Below are positions 35,792 through 43,427 of a stretch of 64,000 nucleotides of DNA, in pieces (position 1 is the first letter of the stretch; every line of letters begins with the position of its first letter). The notes under the pieces were generated by a model. That model worked only from the letters and a program-made list of their open reading frames with translations. It ran no database searches and was not told the origin of the DNA. A program made the translations under genes and the position numbers. The DNA is taken from NCBI GenBank assembly GCA_023227695.1, contig JALNVE010000002.1, forward strand, positions 21,193 through 85,192, given 5' to 3'. This DNA comes from Paludibacteraceae bacterium (GTDB lineage: Bacteria > Bacteroidota > Bacteroidia > Bacteroidales > Paludibacteraceae).

Positions 35792-36538
35792 ATGGAATAT
35801 ATTTTTGCAAATTGGTGTCTTTCTAGCAATGTCGGAGACCAGCTTACCCCTTATCTTGTGGAAAAAATTTCTGGTAAGAAATGTGTTTTCTGTGATCAAA
35901 ACAGCCGGGTTTTGAAATATGTCGTCGTTGGAAGTATTCTAAATTGGGAAATCAAAAACGCTGTTTTTTGGGGTACAGGGATTGCAGATTCAAAAGACAA
36001 CATCGGAATAAAAGACATCCGTTCTGTGCGCGGATATATATCAAAAACAGCCGCAATGAATTTCGGAAATGACTGTTATACCGCAAGTGTAGGAGATCCT
36101 GCTTTAATCCTTCCGAAGATATATTCATCAGATGTCAAGAAAACTAATTCTTTGGCGATTGTCCCTCATTATATAGATTTGGAATATTTTGTTTCCAAGT
36201 TCGGAAGCCGTATAAGGATAATAAATCCTCTACAGTCTGTTGAAAACTTTATCGATGAAATTTGTTCATGCGAGTCAATCCTTTCTTCGTCTCTTCATGG
36301 TTTGATAATCGCGGAAGCCTATGGCGTAAAAACAAGGTGGGTGAAATTCGGGAATCGTATCGGCGGCGACGGAACGAAATTTAGAGACCACTATTCATCG
36401 ATAAACACAGTACAAGAATGTCTTGATCTATCTGAATTCAACGGGAAATTTGAAGAAATAGAATCGACTAGGAAGAAGATACCTGATGATTTGGTGTCAC
36501 GAATGTTGGAAACTTGTCCTTTCAGGGGAAAAATATGA
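35792..36538 (+). CDS. Polysaccharide pyruvyl transferase-like protein
   Basis: 248 residues. Opening NWCLSSNVGDQLTPYLVEKI, then VVGSILNW...VFWGTGIAD, SVRGYISKTAA, SVGDPALILP, and SSSLHGLIIAEAYGV: the CsaB/PssM order of the pyruvyl transferase family, including the 'SLHG' motif. It would add ketal pyruvate to a sugar. Gene overlaps the next by ATGA. Confidence 0.8.
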   Translation: MEYIFANWCLSSNVGDQLTPYLVEKISGKKCVFCDQNSRVLKYVVVGSILNWEIKNAVFWGTGIADSKDNIGIKDIRSVRGYISKTAAMNFGNDCYTASVGDPALILPKIYSSDVKKTNSLAIVPHYIDLEYFVSKFGSRIRIINPLQSVENFIDEICSCESILSSSLHGLIIAEAYGVKTRWVKFGNRIGGDGTKFRDHYSSINTVQECLDLSEFNGKFEEIESTRKKIPDDLVSRMLETCPFRGKI

Positions 36539-37401
36539 ATACTGTTGTAATACCGTGTTTCAATCGTTCGGAATATCTTGAACTCTGCCTTGAATTTATA
36601 ATGAAAGCTGACGGATGGAATGAATTAAAATATATCTTCGCTACCGACATCGGAGTTACAAGTCAAGTACTTGGGGTAATAAACAGATTCAAAGGAAGCT
36701 GTTACCTTGTTTCCCCGGATTCACATAATTTTAAAATAGGGAAACAGTCAAAGAATGTCATTACAGGTTTGCTTTCAGAACATTGTAAAGAAGCGGATCA
36801 CGTTTTTTACATAGAGGATGATGTTTTCATCGGAAAAGACTTTTTCACTTTTGGTGAAGCTATCATCAAGAAAACAAATTCCTTCGCCGTTATCCTTTCT
36901 AAAAACGCAAACGGAAAAGATTCAGTTTGTGAAGACATCAATTCCTATTATTGTAAGACGGACAATCAGTATCAGGGAATCGGCGTTTGTTTTAATAACG
37001 TATTTTTAAAGAAATACCTATCACCTCATAATGAAGCAAAATATTTTGCAAATCCATTGAAATACATTTTAGGGGTTTTCCCTAAAAGCAAACTAAACGC
37101 GTCTTTCTGTGAACAGGACGGTTTGATACGCCGGATAATTGAAGAAAACAAACTAAAGGTCGCTTTTGCACACGTTCCTAGATGTTTTCATGCTGGGTTT
37201 TACGGATATCATAGAAACCCCAAAGGGATAGATGTTTATAAGATGACATCAGAACAAAGGAAAGCAACCATCTTGAAAAACGCATTTGACATTGATTCTC
37301 TTAGAGAAATAGTAAAGGAAGAAGGGATGATTAATGACAGTCTTCCTGTCGATTTGGAAACAAGTCACAATGATTGCTATGAAGTCAGTATTGAACATTA
37401 A
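36535..37401 (+). CDS. Glycosyltransferase-like protein (GT-A fold)
   Basis: 288 residues from ATG 36535 (ATGA overlap with the pyruvyl transferase stop). N-terminus VVIPCFNRSEYLELCLEFIM is the classic start of GT2-type enzymes; HVFYIEDDVFIGKDFFTF gives a DXD-like metal site, and the C-terminal half has HAGFYGYHRN. It resembles glycosyltransferases acting on glycoproteins. Belongs to the sugar cluster. Confidence 0.72.
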   Translation: MNTVVIPCFNRSEYLELCLEFIMKADGWNELKYIFATDIGVTSQVLGVINRFKGSCYLVSPDSHNFKIGKQSKNVITGLLSEHCKEADHVFYIEDDVFIGKDFFTFGEAIIKKTNSFAVILSKNANGKDSVCEDINSYYCKTDNQYQGIGVCFNNVFLKKYLSPHNEAKYFANPLKYILGVFPKSKLNASFCEQDGLIRRIIEENKLKVAFAHVPRCFHAGFYGYHRNPKGIDVYKMTSEQRKATILKNAFDIDSLREIVKEEGMINDSLPVDLETSHNDCYEVSIEH

Positions 37402-37410
37402 GACAAAGAC

Positions 37411-37950
37411 ATGAGTTGTATACAGCAAATAATGGCAGAACAGGCAATTGAAGAAATTGGATTAAAAAAAGAAGTAAGGATTAGCCATGCTGAAGATGTA
37501 AGGACGTGGATAGGGGAAAAAGAATATAGACTTGTATTTCCTAGACGTTTACTTAATTATGACTGTTCTAAGAAAGATATCGATATTCTTTTCGTAGGAC
37601 TGATAACGGATAAGAGAAAAGCCTTCCTTTCTCCTTTCAAAGGGAAAGCGGTGATTAAAGAATCCTTTAATGGAAGGAATGACAAGGTTAAGGGAAATGA
37701 CAACGGATATTTTGAACTCATGGCAAGATCAAAATTCGTCCTATGTCCAGACGGAGATTTTACTTGGACATATCGTTTTTTTGAAGCTGTAATATTTAAG
37801 GCAATTCCGATAATTCAAAACGATTCTTGTTTGTACTCTGGTTATCACTTCTTTAAATCAAGTGACAAACTTGAATATGACTTGATGAAAACAGAAAGGA
37901 ATTTAAATAAAATCATTTCTCAGATGTTTCTTCCGGAAATTGATAAATAA
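37411..37950 (+). CDS. Exostosin-like glycosyltransferase
   Basis: 179 residues. Residues 66-140 include RSKFVLCPDGDFTWTYRFFE, then FKAIPIIQNDS, the 'RFxExLxxGxIPVI' pattern of the exostosin/GT47 C-domain. Only the donor-binding half is present. It overlaps the convergent gene on the other strand by 38 bases, so the two must share a bidirectional 3' end. Last gene of the sugar cluster. Confidence 0.65.
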   Translation: MSCIQQIMAEQAIEEIGLKKEVRISHAEDVRTWIGEKEYRLVFPRRLLNYDCSKKDIDILFVGLITDKRKAFLSPFKGKAVIKESFNGRNDKVKGNDNGYFELMARSKFVLCPDGDFTWTYRFFEAVIFKAIPIIQNDSCLYSGYHFFKSSDKLEYDLMKTERNLNKIISQMFLPEIDK

Positions 37951-38503
37951 CCTTAAAGTCCAGACTTTCAAGGAAAGATTCTGCCAAAAAGGCGGGTTTC
38001 CCTTTTAAAATTCCGAATAACAGTTTCGGAATTTTTTTGTCTATATTAAGACCATAGTAACATCTAGCTCCGAATTCATGACAATACATTTTATTGTTCC
38101 ATGTTTCGAAATTGAAGTCATAGGGTGTTCCCAAATACTTGTAAGCGCGTTCTATTGCCTGTTCCTGCCTTCCGGAAGGCCGAAGGATACAGAATATGTC
38201 ACAACGCAGGAAGTCTATCACATCGATTTCTGACACCCCTTCCGCGACAGCATGTATCATCTTCCCGTCTCCGACGTACAATCCCGTATGGCTATATTTT
38301 CCTGGGATGAAAAGAGAGTCAAGATAGTCAGAATATCCTCTTAAAATTATGTCGCCTGGTTCCAGAACGCCTATGGCTTCCCTTGTTTGTTTCCCCTTTG
38401 CTTTATAAGTCACAGGGCAATAAACCATAAACGGTGGGTATTTATAAACCTTGATATCTCCGAAAATCGTAAGGAATTTGGCTTTCAAATCGTAAAAATT
38501 CAT
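37913..38503 (-). CDS. Permuted papain-like amidase (YiiX/NlpC-P60 type)
   Basis: 196 residues from ATG 38503 (AGGAGG upstream). Motif YSHTGLYVGDGKMIHA gives the His block, and NKMYCHEFGARCYYG a later Cys, with the GDIILR opening: the circularly permuted NlpC/P60 order of YaeF/YiiX-type hydrolases. These cut amide or thioester bonds, in some cases in peptidoglycan or lipids. It stands alone on the minus strand inside the plus block. The frame is open upstream but has no signal there. Confidence 0.72.
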   Translation of the reverse strand: MNFYDLKAKFLTIFGDIKVYKYPPFMVYCPVTYKAKGKQTREAIGVLEPGDIILRGYSDYLDSLFIPGKYSHTGLYVGDGKMIHAVAEGVSEIDVIDFLRCDIFCILRPSGRQEQAIERAYKYLGTPYDFNFETWNNKMYCHEFGARCYYGLNIDKKIPKLLFGILKGKPAFLAESFLESLDFKVIYQFPEETSEK

Positions 38504-38556
38504 ATCTTGTCCTCCTATGTATTTATATTTTATCAAGAAAAGGTGTCGCCATAGAC

Positions 38557-38585
38557 TTGACAATATTCGTGAAGCAGGATATAGT
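38557..38585 (+). promoter_or_regulatory. Sigma-70 promoter
   Basis: TTGACA (38557-38562), 17 bases, TATAGT (38580-38585), 8 bases before the ATG at 38593. It restarts plus-strand transcription after the reverse gene. The start is so close that the message may have almost no leader. Confidence 0.72.
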
Positions 38586-38592
38586 ATATGGC

Positions 38593-38724
38593 ATGAAAAC
38601 AAAGACACAAAAGGGTTCTCCCGTAAAACACATTCGGAAGAAATGGGTTGTGAACCCTCGCACCCGCGTAAAGGAATCTGAAAAGAAGTATAAGAGGGAA
38701 AAGAAAGTCGAGGTATATGAGTGA
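38593..38724 (+). CDS. Small very basic protein
   Basis: 43 residues, with about 17 Lys or Arg and a Trp-Val-Val core (MKTKTQKGSPVKHIRKKWVV). It begins just behind a strong promoter and its stop overlaps the GTG start of the phosphatase gene (GTGA). Basic size and charge suggest nucleic-acid binding. No Shine-Dalgarno is visible, so leaderless-like initiation is possible. Confidence 0.5.
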   Translation: MKTKTQKGSPVKHIRKKWVVNPRTRVKESEKKYKREKKVEVYE

Positions 38725-39206
38725 AAGAAGTCTATGTTCTTTCTAGAAAAGATTTCGTAGAACACTGTAAAAGGGTCGGTAAAGAGGCCTTTTCTTACAA
38801 CGATAATGTTGCTGTAATCAGTATCGAAAATATGGGTGAAGGATGGAAACACGTATTGGGAAACAGTCCTCGTGTTCTAAATGTCGAATTTGATGACGTT
38901 CTTTTCGATGACGGTGGATTCAAGGCTGTTACTCCGGAAACGGCAAAGGAAATTTGGAATTTCCTTTTTAGGATCAATAAAGAAGCGGATGAAAAAAGCA
39001 AAGACCTTACTCTGATTGTTCATTGTGGGGCAGGAATCAGCAGGAGTGGCGGTGTGGGACTTTTTGCGTCAGAACTTTTTGAAATCCCGTATTCCGAATT
39101 TAAAAGGCTTAATCCAAAGGTCCAGCACAATGGAACGGTTTATTCAGAGTTGTTAAAGGCTTGTGGACTGCACTATTCTAGTCTTGAAACGAATCAACAG
39201 GAGTGA
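38721..39206 (+). CDS. Protein tyrosine/dual-specificity phosphatase-like protein
   Basis: 161 residues. The start is GTG 38721, overlapping the previous stop. The PTP loop is LIVHCGAGISRSGGVGLF (about residue 94-111), giving the active site H-C-x5-R-S. The upstream acid loop is probably in FDDVLFDDGGF. It would remove phosphate from Tyr or RNA ends. Phage versions are known but their substrates are not. Confidence 0.78.
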   Translation: MKEVYVLSRKDFVEHCKRVGKEAFSYNDNVAVISIENMGEGWKHVLGNSPRVLNVEFDDVLFDDGGFKAVTPETAKEIWNFLFRINKEADEKSKDLTLIVHCGAGISRSGGVGLFASELFEIPYSEFKRLNPKVQHNGTVYSELLKACGLHYSSLETNQQE

Positions 39207-39212
39207 ACAAAA

Positions 39213-39356
39213 ATGAATGAGTTCTGGAAAACATTAATCGGATTCTTCACAGAAGTCGAAAAAGCGAAAGCTACTTTAAAAACCATGAAGAGAAAACAGA
39301 CATGGGCGAAGCGTTGTTTCGTAATCCCTTCTTCTATTAGGCATCCGGTCGTATGA
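39213..39356 (+). CDS. Small hypothetical protein
   Basis: 47 residues with AGGAG before ATG 39213. Helical, with a basic C-terminal half (KTMKRKQTWAKRCF). The stop overlaps the next ATG (ATGA at 39353). No family. Confidence 0.5.
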   Translation: MNEFWKTLIGFFTEVEKAKATLKTMKRKQTWAKRCFVIPSSIRHPVV

Positions 39357-39925
39357 AATTCATCAAAGTTAAGAATAATAAGACGGGGATATCTTATCCT
39401 TGGATGGCAGATGTCACGAACACAGAAACACTTCTTGTTCTTGAAAAATGGTTTTCGTCTCGCAATGCAGGAATGATTATGGAGTTTGTATCGTCCAAGG
39501 ATTTTTCTTGCGAAGGGGAAGATCATTATAAGCCGAGCAATTACATCGCGCCTTTGTTGAAAGCACTGGCAAGTAATCTTAAAAAGGGCGATATCCCGGC
39601 AATAGTCTTCTCCCAAACAATGGATAGGATAGCCGGGATAAGAGAAACTTTTTTAATCAAATATGGAAGAATCCTGATAAGCGAAAACGGCGGTTATTTT
39701 CAGTGGACAAATGATCTTGAAACGATAGAAGAAAAAGAAGCGAATTATTTCCCCCAAAAAATCAATGATATTAAAGTTTCCCGTTGGCCGGACTGTAAAC
39801 ACTTCTATGTCGTCAAAGGATATGGGACACTTGTTCTCGAAGGTAGGGAAAAATGGAATACGGAAAAAGAAGCTTGGGAAGCAGTTGAACGTTTTAAAAA
39901 TGGAGAAAAATGCTTAGGGTATTAA
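39353..39925 (+). CDS. Hypothetical protein
   Basis: 190 residues starting in an ATGA overlap. The C-terminal third has KDSxxx-like aromatic-rich beta strands (FYVVKGYGTLVLEGREKW). No family recognised. Early-region gene of unknown role. Confidence 0.6.
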   Translation: MKFIKVKNNKTGISYPWMADVTNTETLLVLEKWFSSRNAGMIMEFVSSKDFSCEGEDHYKPSNYIAPLLKALASNLKKGDIPAIVFSQTMDRIAGIRETFLIKYGRILISENGGYFQWTNDLETIEEKEANYFPQKINDIKVSRWPDCKHFYVVKGYGTLVLEGREKWNTEKEAWEAVERFKNGEKCLGY

Positions 39926-40320
39926 AAGAGGTTCTTTGTGTAAAAACAGAAAAGGTTTTTGAAGTTCTTGTAACTTTTCAAGGTAAGCTTGGGTACTGTG
40001 ACAATACCCTTTGTGACGGCATCCTAAAAAGGGTATTCAGTAAACAGATTTGTTTTAGTTATGAAATCTTAGACTTTGAAAAGATCGACGGCGCAATCTT
40101 GATTGGTTTCCGTTTCGTCTGTTGGAATTTAGAAGGACAAATCCAGAGGTATAAGACCTTCAAGAACATGGATCAATCGAAGCTTATTGAAAACGTAGAC
40201 AGGCATAGCAATAAGACGGTTGAAAATTTTGTGGGTGAATTCTTCAAAAGGTTGAAGCGTGGAAACTATACAGTAGTGATTAACGGCGGCGAAGCCAAGA
40301 TAGAAGAGGTAAAAGAATGA
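39910..40320 (+). CDS. Hypothetical protein
   Basis: 136 residues with GGAG 9 bases before ATG 39910, overlapping the previous gene by 16 bases. Alpha/beta mixture, basic C-terminus (FKRLKRGNYTVVINGGEAK). The stop overlaps the next ATG (ATGA). No family recognised. Confidence 0.6.
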   Translation: MLRVLKEVLCVKTEKVFEVLVTFQGKLGYCDNTLCDGILKRVFSKQICFSYEILDFEKIDGAILIGFRFVCWNLEGQIQRYKTFKNMDQSKLIENVDRHSNKTVENFVGEFFKRLKRGNYTVVINGGEAKIEEVKE

Positions 40321-40625
40321 AGATTAAACCGTTTAAGTATAGCGATTGGGAATCTCCTGAAGGTTATGTCTGTTCAAAGTGTGGGAAACAGCACGTTAGA
40401 CTGTATAGGCAATACCAAACCTGTGCTGATGCCGTTGAACTCTTGTGTCGATCATGTGCTCTTAAAGACCAGAAACAGAAAGTTCCTGACCACGAAGGCG
40501 AACATTCGATTGGTTGGCTGGTTGCGGCTGTCCCGACAAAAGATGGGGAAACGTATTGGGGCTTTACAAGCGTTCCGCAAGACGGAGTGGATTGGTGGAA
40601 TAATTTGGCAAAGGAAGGAAAATAG
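40317..40625 (+). CDS. Hypothetical zinc-ribbon-like protein
   Basis: 102 residues starting in an ATGA overlap. The N-terminal part has YVCSKCGKQHV and LLCRSCALKD, a CxxC...CxxC zinc knuckle. The remainder is Trp/Gly-rich. Ends in TAG. Likely small metal-binding regulator or protein-interaction module. Confidence 0.6.
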   Translation: MKIKPFKYSDWESPEGYVCSKCGKQHVRLYRQYQTCADAVELLCRSCALKDQKQKVPDHEGEHSIGWLVAAVPTKDGETYWGFTSVPQDGVDWWNNLAKEGK

Positions 40626-40661
40626 AAATGACAGGGAATTTAATGGAGAAATGGAAATAAC

Positions 40662-41099
40662 ATGGACGCTATTACAAAAATTAAAGGAGTCGTCCTCGAA
40701 GGCCTGTGTGAAAAGGCTTTATTGGGCATCCTTGTTGAAAGAAGAAAAGAAGAACTGGAAAAAGTTCTTGAATGTCAAACAGAATTCAAGGAAGAAATTC
40801 AAAGATGGAATCAAAGCATCTGGGTTAGGCTATTCAAAAGAGAAACCAAGAGAGATGTGTATGACATCATGGATAACGTCCGTGCCGAAATGGATAGGCG
40901 TTTTCAGAATGAAAAGACAGATGAAGACAGATTCATAAGTATAAGATATAGAAAAGAAAGTTATTATGGGGTGTCTTCGGGATTGGAAAATAGAATAAAA
41001 CGCTATGTGGCTATGGGGAAAGAGTTGCCAGACACCGAAATTGAAATTGAAACAGATGTGCTTGGCAGCATTTGCGCAGAAGCGCAGAAAGGTCAGTGA
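40662..41099 (+). CDS. Hypothetical protein
   Basis: 145 residues. Mostly charged helices (ERRKEELEKVLECQTEFKEE), no family recognised. The ATG is preceded by GGAAATAAC. Directly followed by the displaced start of the coaB-like gene (stop TGA at 41097-41099 overlaps ATG 41099). Confidence 0.6.
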   Translation: MDAITKIKGVVLEGLCEKALLGILVERRKEELEKVLECQTEFKEEIQRWNQSIWVRLFKRETKRDVYDIMDNVRAEMDRRFQNEKTDEDRFISIRYRKESYYGVSSGLENRIKRYVAMGKELPDTEIEIETDVLGSICAEAQKGQ

Positions 41100-41101
41100 T
41101 G

Positions 41102-41149
41102 ATGAAGGTATTGATTACAAGCGGTGGAACACGAATAGCGATTGATTAA
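41102..41149 (+). pseudogene. Displaced 5' end of the coaB-like gene
   Basis: Fifteen codons read MKVLITSGGTRIAID before TAA. The intact coaB-like gene at 42708 begins MRVLISSGGTKIGLD: 10 of 15 residues and about 29 of 45 bases agree. This is the old start of the gene, cut off when the Vsr-like endonuclease gene was inserted behind codon 15. The frame opens at the place expected for the gene (ATG one base after the preceding stop). Confidence 0.75.
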
Positions 41150-41173
41150 TGTAAATTAATTTTGATAATGATT

Positions 41174-41194
41174 TCATGAGTGGAGGTCTCATGA
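41174..41194 (+). promoter_or_regulatory. Hairpin covering the endonuclease start codon
   Basis: TCATGAG (41174-41180) pairs perfectly with CTCATGA (41188-41194). The Shine-Dalgarno GGAGG is in the loop and the ATG (41191) in the stem. The structure should lower translation of the mobile endonuclease. Confidence 0.55.
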
Positions 41195-42600
41195 AGCTTA
41201 TCATAAAAAAACAGACAATTAATGTTGAAAATTTTCAGATTTTCTTTGAATTGGTTAAAGGACATAAAATAATCCCCGATCTAAAGATGCCAACAAAGGA
41301 GCTTGAATCATTCTGGGAAAACCATCTAAAAGATATTAGAATCACGAAGACTAAGCTCAGAAGATGTCTATGTGTAAATGTTTATTTTATTAGATCTCAC
41401 TTGGTGGTTAAGTATTGGATAAATAAAGGATGGACAGAAGAAGAAGCAAAAGAGAAGATATCCCAATTACAAAGAAACAATTCGGAAGCATCTATTGATC
41501 ATTGGGTAAAATTAGGACTAAACCGCCAAGATGCGGAAGAAAAGGTTAAGCAATCCCAATCCATAAGGGGTCTCTTTTTATCAAAAAAATTAAAAGAAAA
41601 TCATCAGTTTAGAAGAGAGTTTTCTCCATCGAATATTGAATTTTGGCTAAAAAGGGGACAGGGCGAAAATGAATCCTGCTTATCGGTGGAAGAGTTTAAC
41701 AAAAGTAAGTTCAAAAATAACAAGGAAAGCTATATACGGTTATATGGAGAAGAAAAGGGTATGGCTGTTTGGGATCGTTTTGTCAATGGCAAGTCAAATG
41801 AAAACTTAATCCGAAGGTTCGGGCCTGAAATTGGTGAGCAGAAGATAAAGAGCAGAAATAGCAGGTTGGCCGATCATAGGGGGAGAGAAGGTTTTGTTAG
41901 ACGCTATGGAGAAGAAATAGGAGAGCAGAAATATGAAGAGCTTTTAGAAAAACAAAAGAAAATGGGGGATAAGGACTGGTACTTGAAGAAATTCGGGGAT
42001 GTGGAAGGGTTGAGGTTATATACCGATAAATGTAAGTCTATAAAAGAATCACACTCTCTCGAATATATTAAGATGAAATATGGAGAAGAAGATGGGATCA
42101 AGCGATTCTATAAATGGAGAGAGGATATGGTCGTAAAGAGGGGGAGGGCGTCTAAAGCCTCTCTTCTCTATTTTTTAAAGCTATATAAAATTTTGAGAAA
42201 GGGATACAAAATAGCCAGAAAAGATATTTTCCTAGGAATATCCGGCTCACATGAATGGTTTATTCTCAGTGATGGAAGATTCTATTTATTCGATTTTGTT
42301 ATTCGTAGCAAGAAGATAATAATTGAATTCAACGGAGCACATGTTCATCCCAAGGAGGATAGGAAAGAGGAAAATGGGTATTGGGAGAACTGGAGACACC
42401 CTTGGTCTAAAGAGGGGGCGGAAGAAGTGTTGATGAAAGAAAAACGTAAAACTAAATTAGCTAAGGATTTAGGATACTCTATCTATACCCTGTGGAGCGA
42501 TCTATCTTTCGAGGAAAATTGGGAAATTATAAACAAAATGATTCTTGAAAATTTTATCCTAAATTTACCCAACCCTATTGACAATAATCTAATCCTATGA
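41191..42600 (+). CDS. Vsr-like (PD-(D/E)XK/EDxHD type) homing endonuclease
   Basis: 469 residues from ATG 41191. The N-terminal two thirds carry repeated units such as YGEEKGMAVWDRF, FGPEIGEQKIKSR and YGEEIGEQKYEELL that act as DNA-binding repeats in this type of phage nuclease. The C-terminal 120 residues have FYLFDFVIRSKKIIIEFNGA, followed by HVHPKEDR: a Vsr-like nuclease core with Asp, Glu and His. The gene is flanked by the displaced and the replacement 5' end of a coaB-like gene. Its start is in a hairpin. Confidence 0.78.
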   Translation: MKLIIKKQTINVENFQIFFELVKGHKIIPDLKMPTKELESFWENHLKDIRITKTKLRRCLCVNVYFIRSHLVVKYWINKGWTEEEAKEKISQLQRNNSEASIDHWVKLGLNRQDAEEKVKQSQSIRGLFLSKKLKENHQFRREFSPSNIEFWLKRGQGENESCLSVEEFNKSKFKNNKESYIRLYGEEKGMAVWDRFVNGKSNENLIRRFGPEIGEQKIKSRNSRLADHRGREGFVRRYGEEIGEQKYEELLEKQKKMGDKDWYLKKFGDVEGLRLYTDKCKSIKESHSLEYIKMKYGEEDGIKRFYKWREDMVVKRGRASKASLLYFLKLYKILRKGYKIARKDIFLGISGSHEWFILSDGRFYLFDFVIRSKKIIIEFNGAHVHPKEDRKEENGYWENWRHPWSKEGAEEVLMKEKRKTKLAKDLGYSIYTLWSDLSFEENWEIINKMILENFILNLPNPIDNNLIL

Positions 42601-42606
42601 TATCTT
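42578..42606 (+). promoter_or_regulatory. Sigma-70 promoter supplied with the inserted element
   Basis: TTGACA (42578-42583), 17 bases, TATCTT (42601-42606), overlapping the last codons of the endonuclease gene. It lies about 100 bases before the replacement start of the coaB-like gene and would drive it independently of the endonuclease. Confidence 0.7.
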
Positions 42607-42707
42607 TTTCGCCAAACAAAGAAGTGAAATGGTTATTACTTCGATAAGGAGTTTTATACAAAGACGGATTCAAGTTTCGACAATTCATAAGAAAGGTGGT
42701 TTCATTT

Positions 42708-43427
42708 ATGAGGGTTTTAATAAGTAGCGGGGGCACGAAGATTGGGTTGGATTTGGTCAGACATATCGGCAACATGAGCAATGGAACCCTTGGAAGCCGT
42801 CTAGGAAGAGACTTCTTAAAGATTGCCGATGAGGTTATTTTCTTCAGGGCAGAAAAATCAAAGTCTCCGATGATCGCTGAAGTGAATTTCGCTAATTCCA
42901 ACCTTGAAGCCAATACCAAGAATTTTGAACAGGCGAAAGCCAACTGGGAACAAACTGGCTATAAATATCACGAACATACTTACAAGTCTTTTGAAGACTA
43001 TCAGAGTGGTTTGGAAAATCTGATCACGCTCTATAAGCCCGATATCATTATTCTTGCCGCCGCTGTCAGTGATTATGCACCTGAAACCGTTGTGCAGGGG
43101 AAGATTAGGTCAAAAGGAAATTTGGACATTCATCTGGTACCTCTGCCAAAGGTCATTTCAAAAGTCAGGGATTGGGCAGGAGATAAAGCTACAATTGTCG
43201 GCTTTAAGCTCCTTGTAGATGTTGATAAACAAGAACTGATTGATAGCGCCAAGAAAAGTTTGGTTGAAAATAAACTCGATTTGGTATGTGCCAACGACTT
43301 GCGGAGCATCCTTAATGGAAACCATCTGATTCATCTTGTCGATTCTTCAGACATTGTTAAGGATATTGATGCCCATTCTCTTGCTAGAATAATTGAATCT
43401 CATATTTCAACAAAAGGGAAACAATGA
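42708..43427 (+). CDS. Phosphopantothenoylcysteine synthetase (CoaB)-like protein
   Basis: 239 residues from ATG 42708 (AAAGGTGG upstream); a GTG 12 bases earlier is in frame but less fitting. Motifs are MRVLISSGGTKIGLDLV (nucleotide loop), NMSNGTLG, LAAAVSDYAPETV, GKIRSKGNLDIHL and VGFKLLVD: CoaB family features. It would couple cysteine to phosphopantothenate. The first 15 codons are a divergent replacement for the displaced end at 41102. Ends in ATGA overlap with the CoaC-like gene, so both act together. Confidence 0.82.
   Translation: MRVLISSGGTKIGLDLVRHIGNMSNGTLGSRLGRDFLKIADEVIFFRAEKSKSPMIAEVNFANSNLEANTKNFEQAKANWEQTGYKYHEHTYKSFEDYQSGLENLITLYKPDIIILAAAVSDYAPETVVQGKIRSKGNLDIHLVPLPKVISKVRDWAGDKATIVGFKLLVDVDKQELIDSAKKSLVENKLDLVCANDLRSILNGNHLIHLVDSSDIVKDIDAHSLARIIESHISTKGKQ

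Noticed and set aside
38510..38520. T4-type late promoter TATAAATA upstream of the YiiX-like gene
   Set aside because: One occurrence in an AT-rich stretch and no similar motif before other late genes; probably chance.
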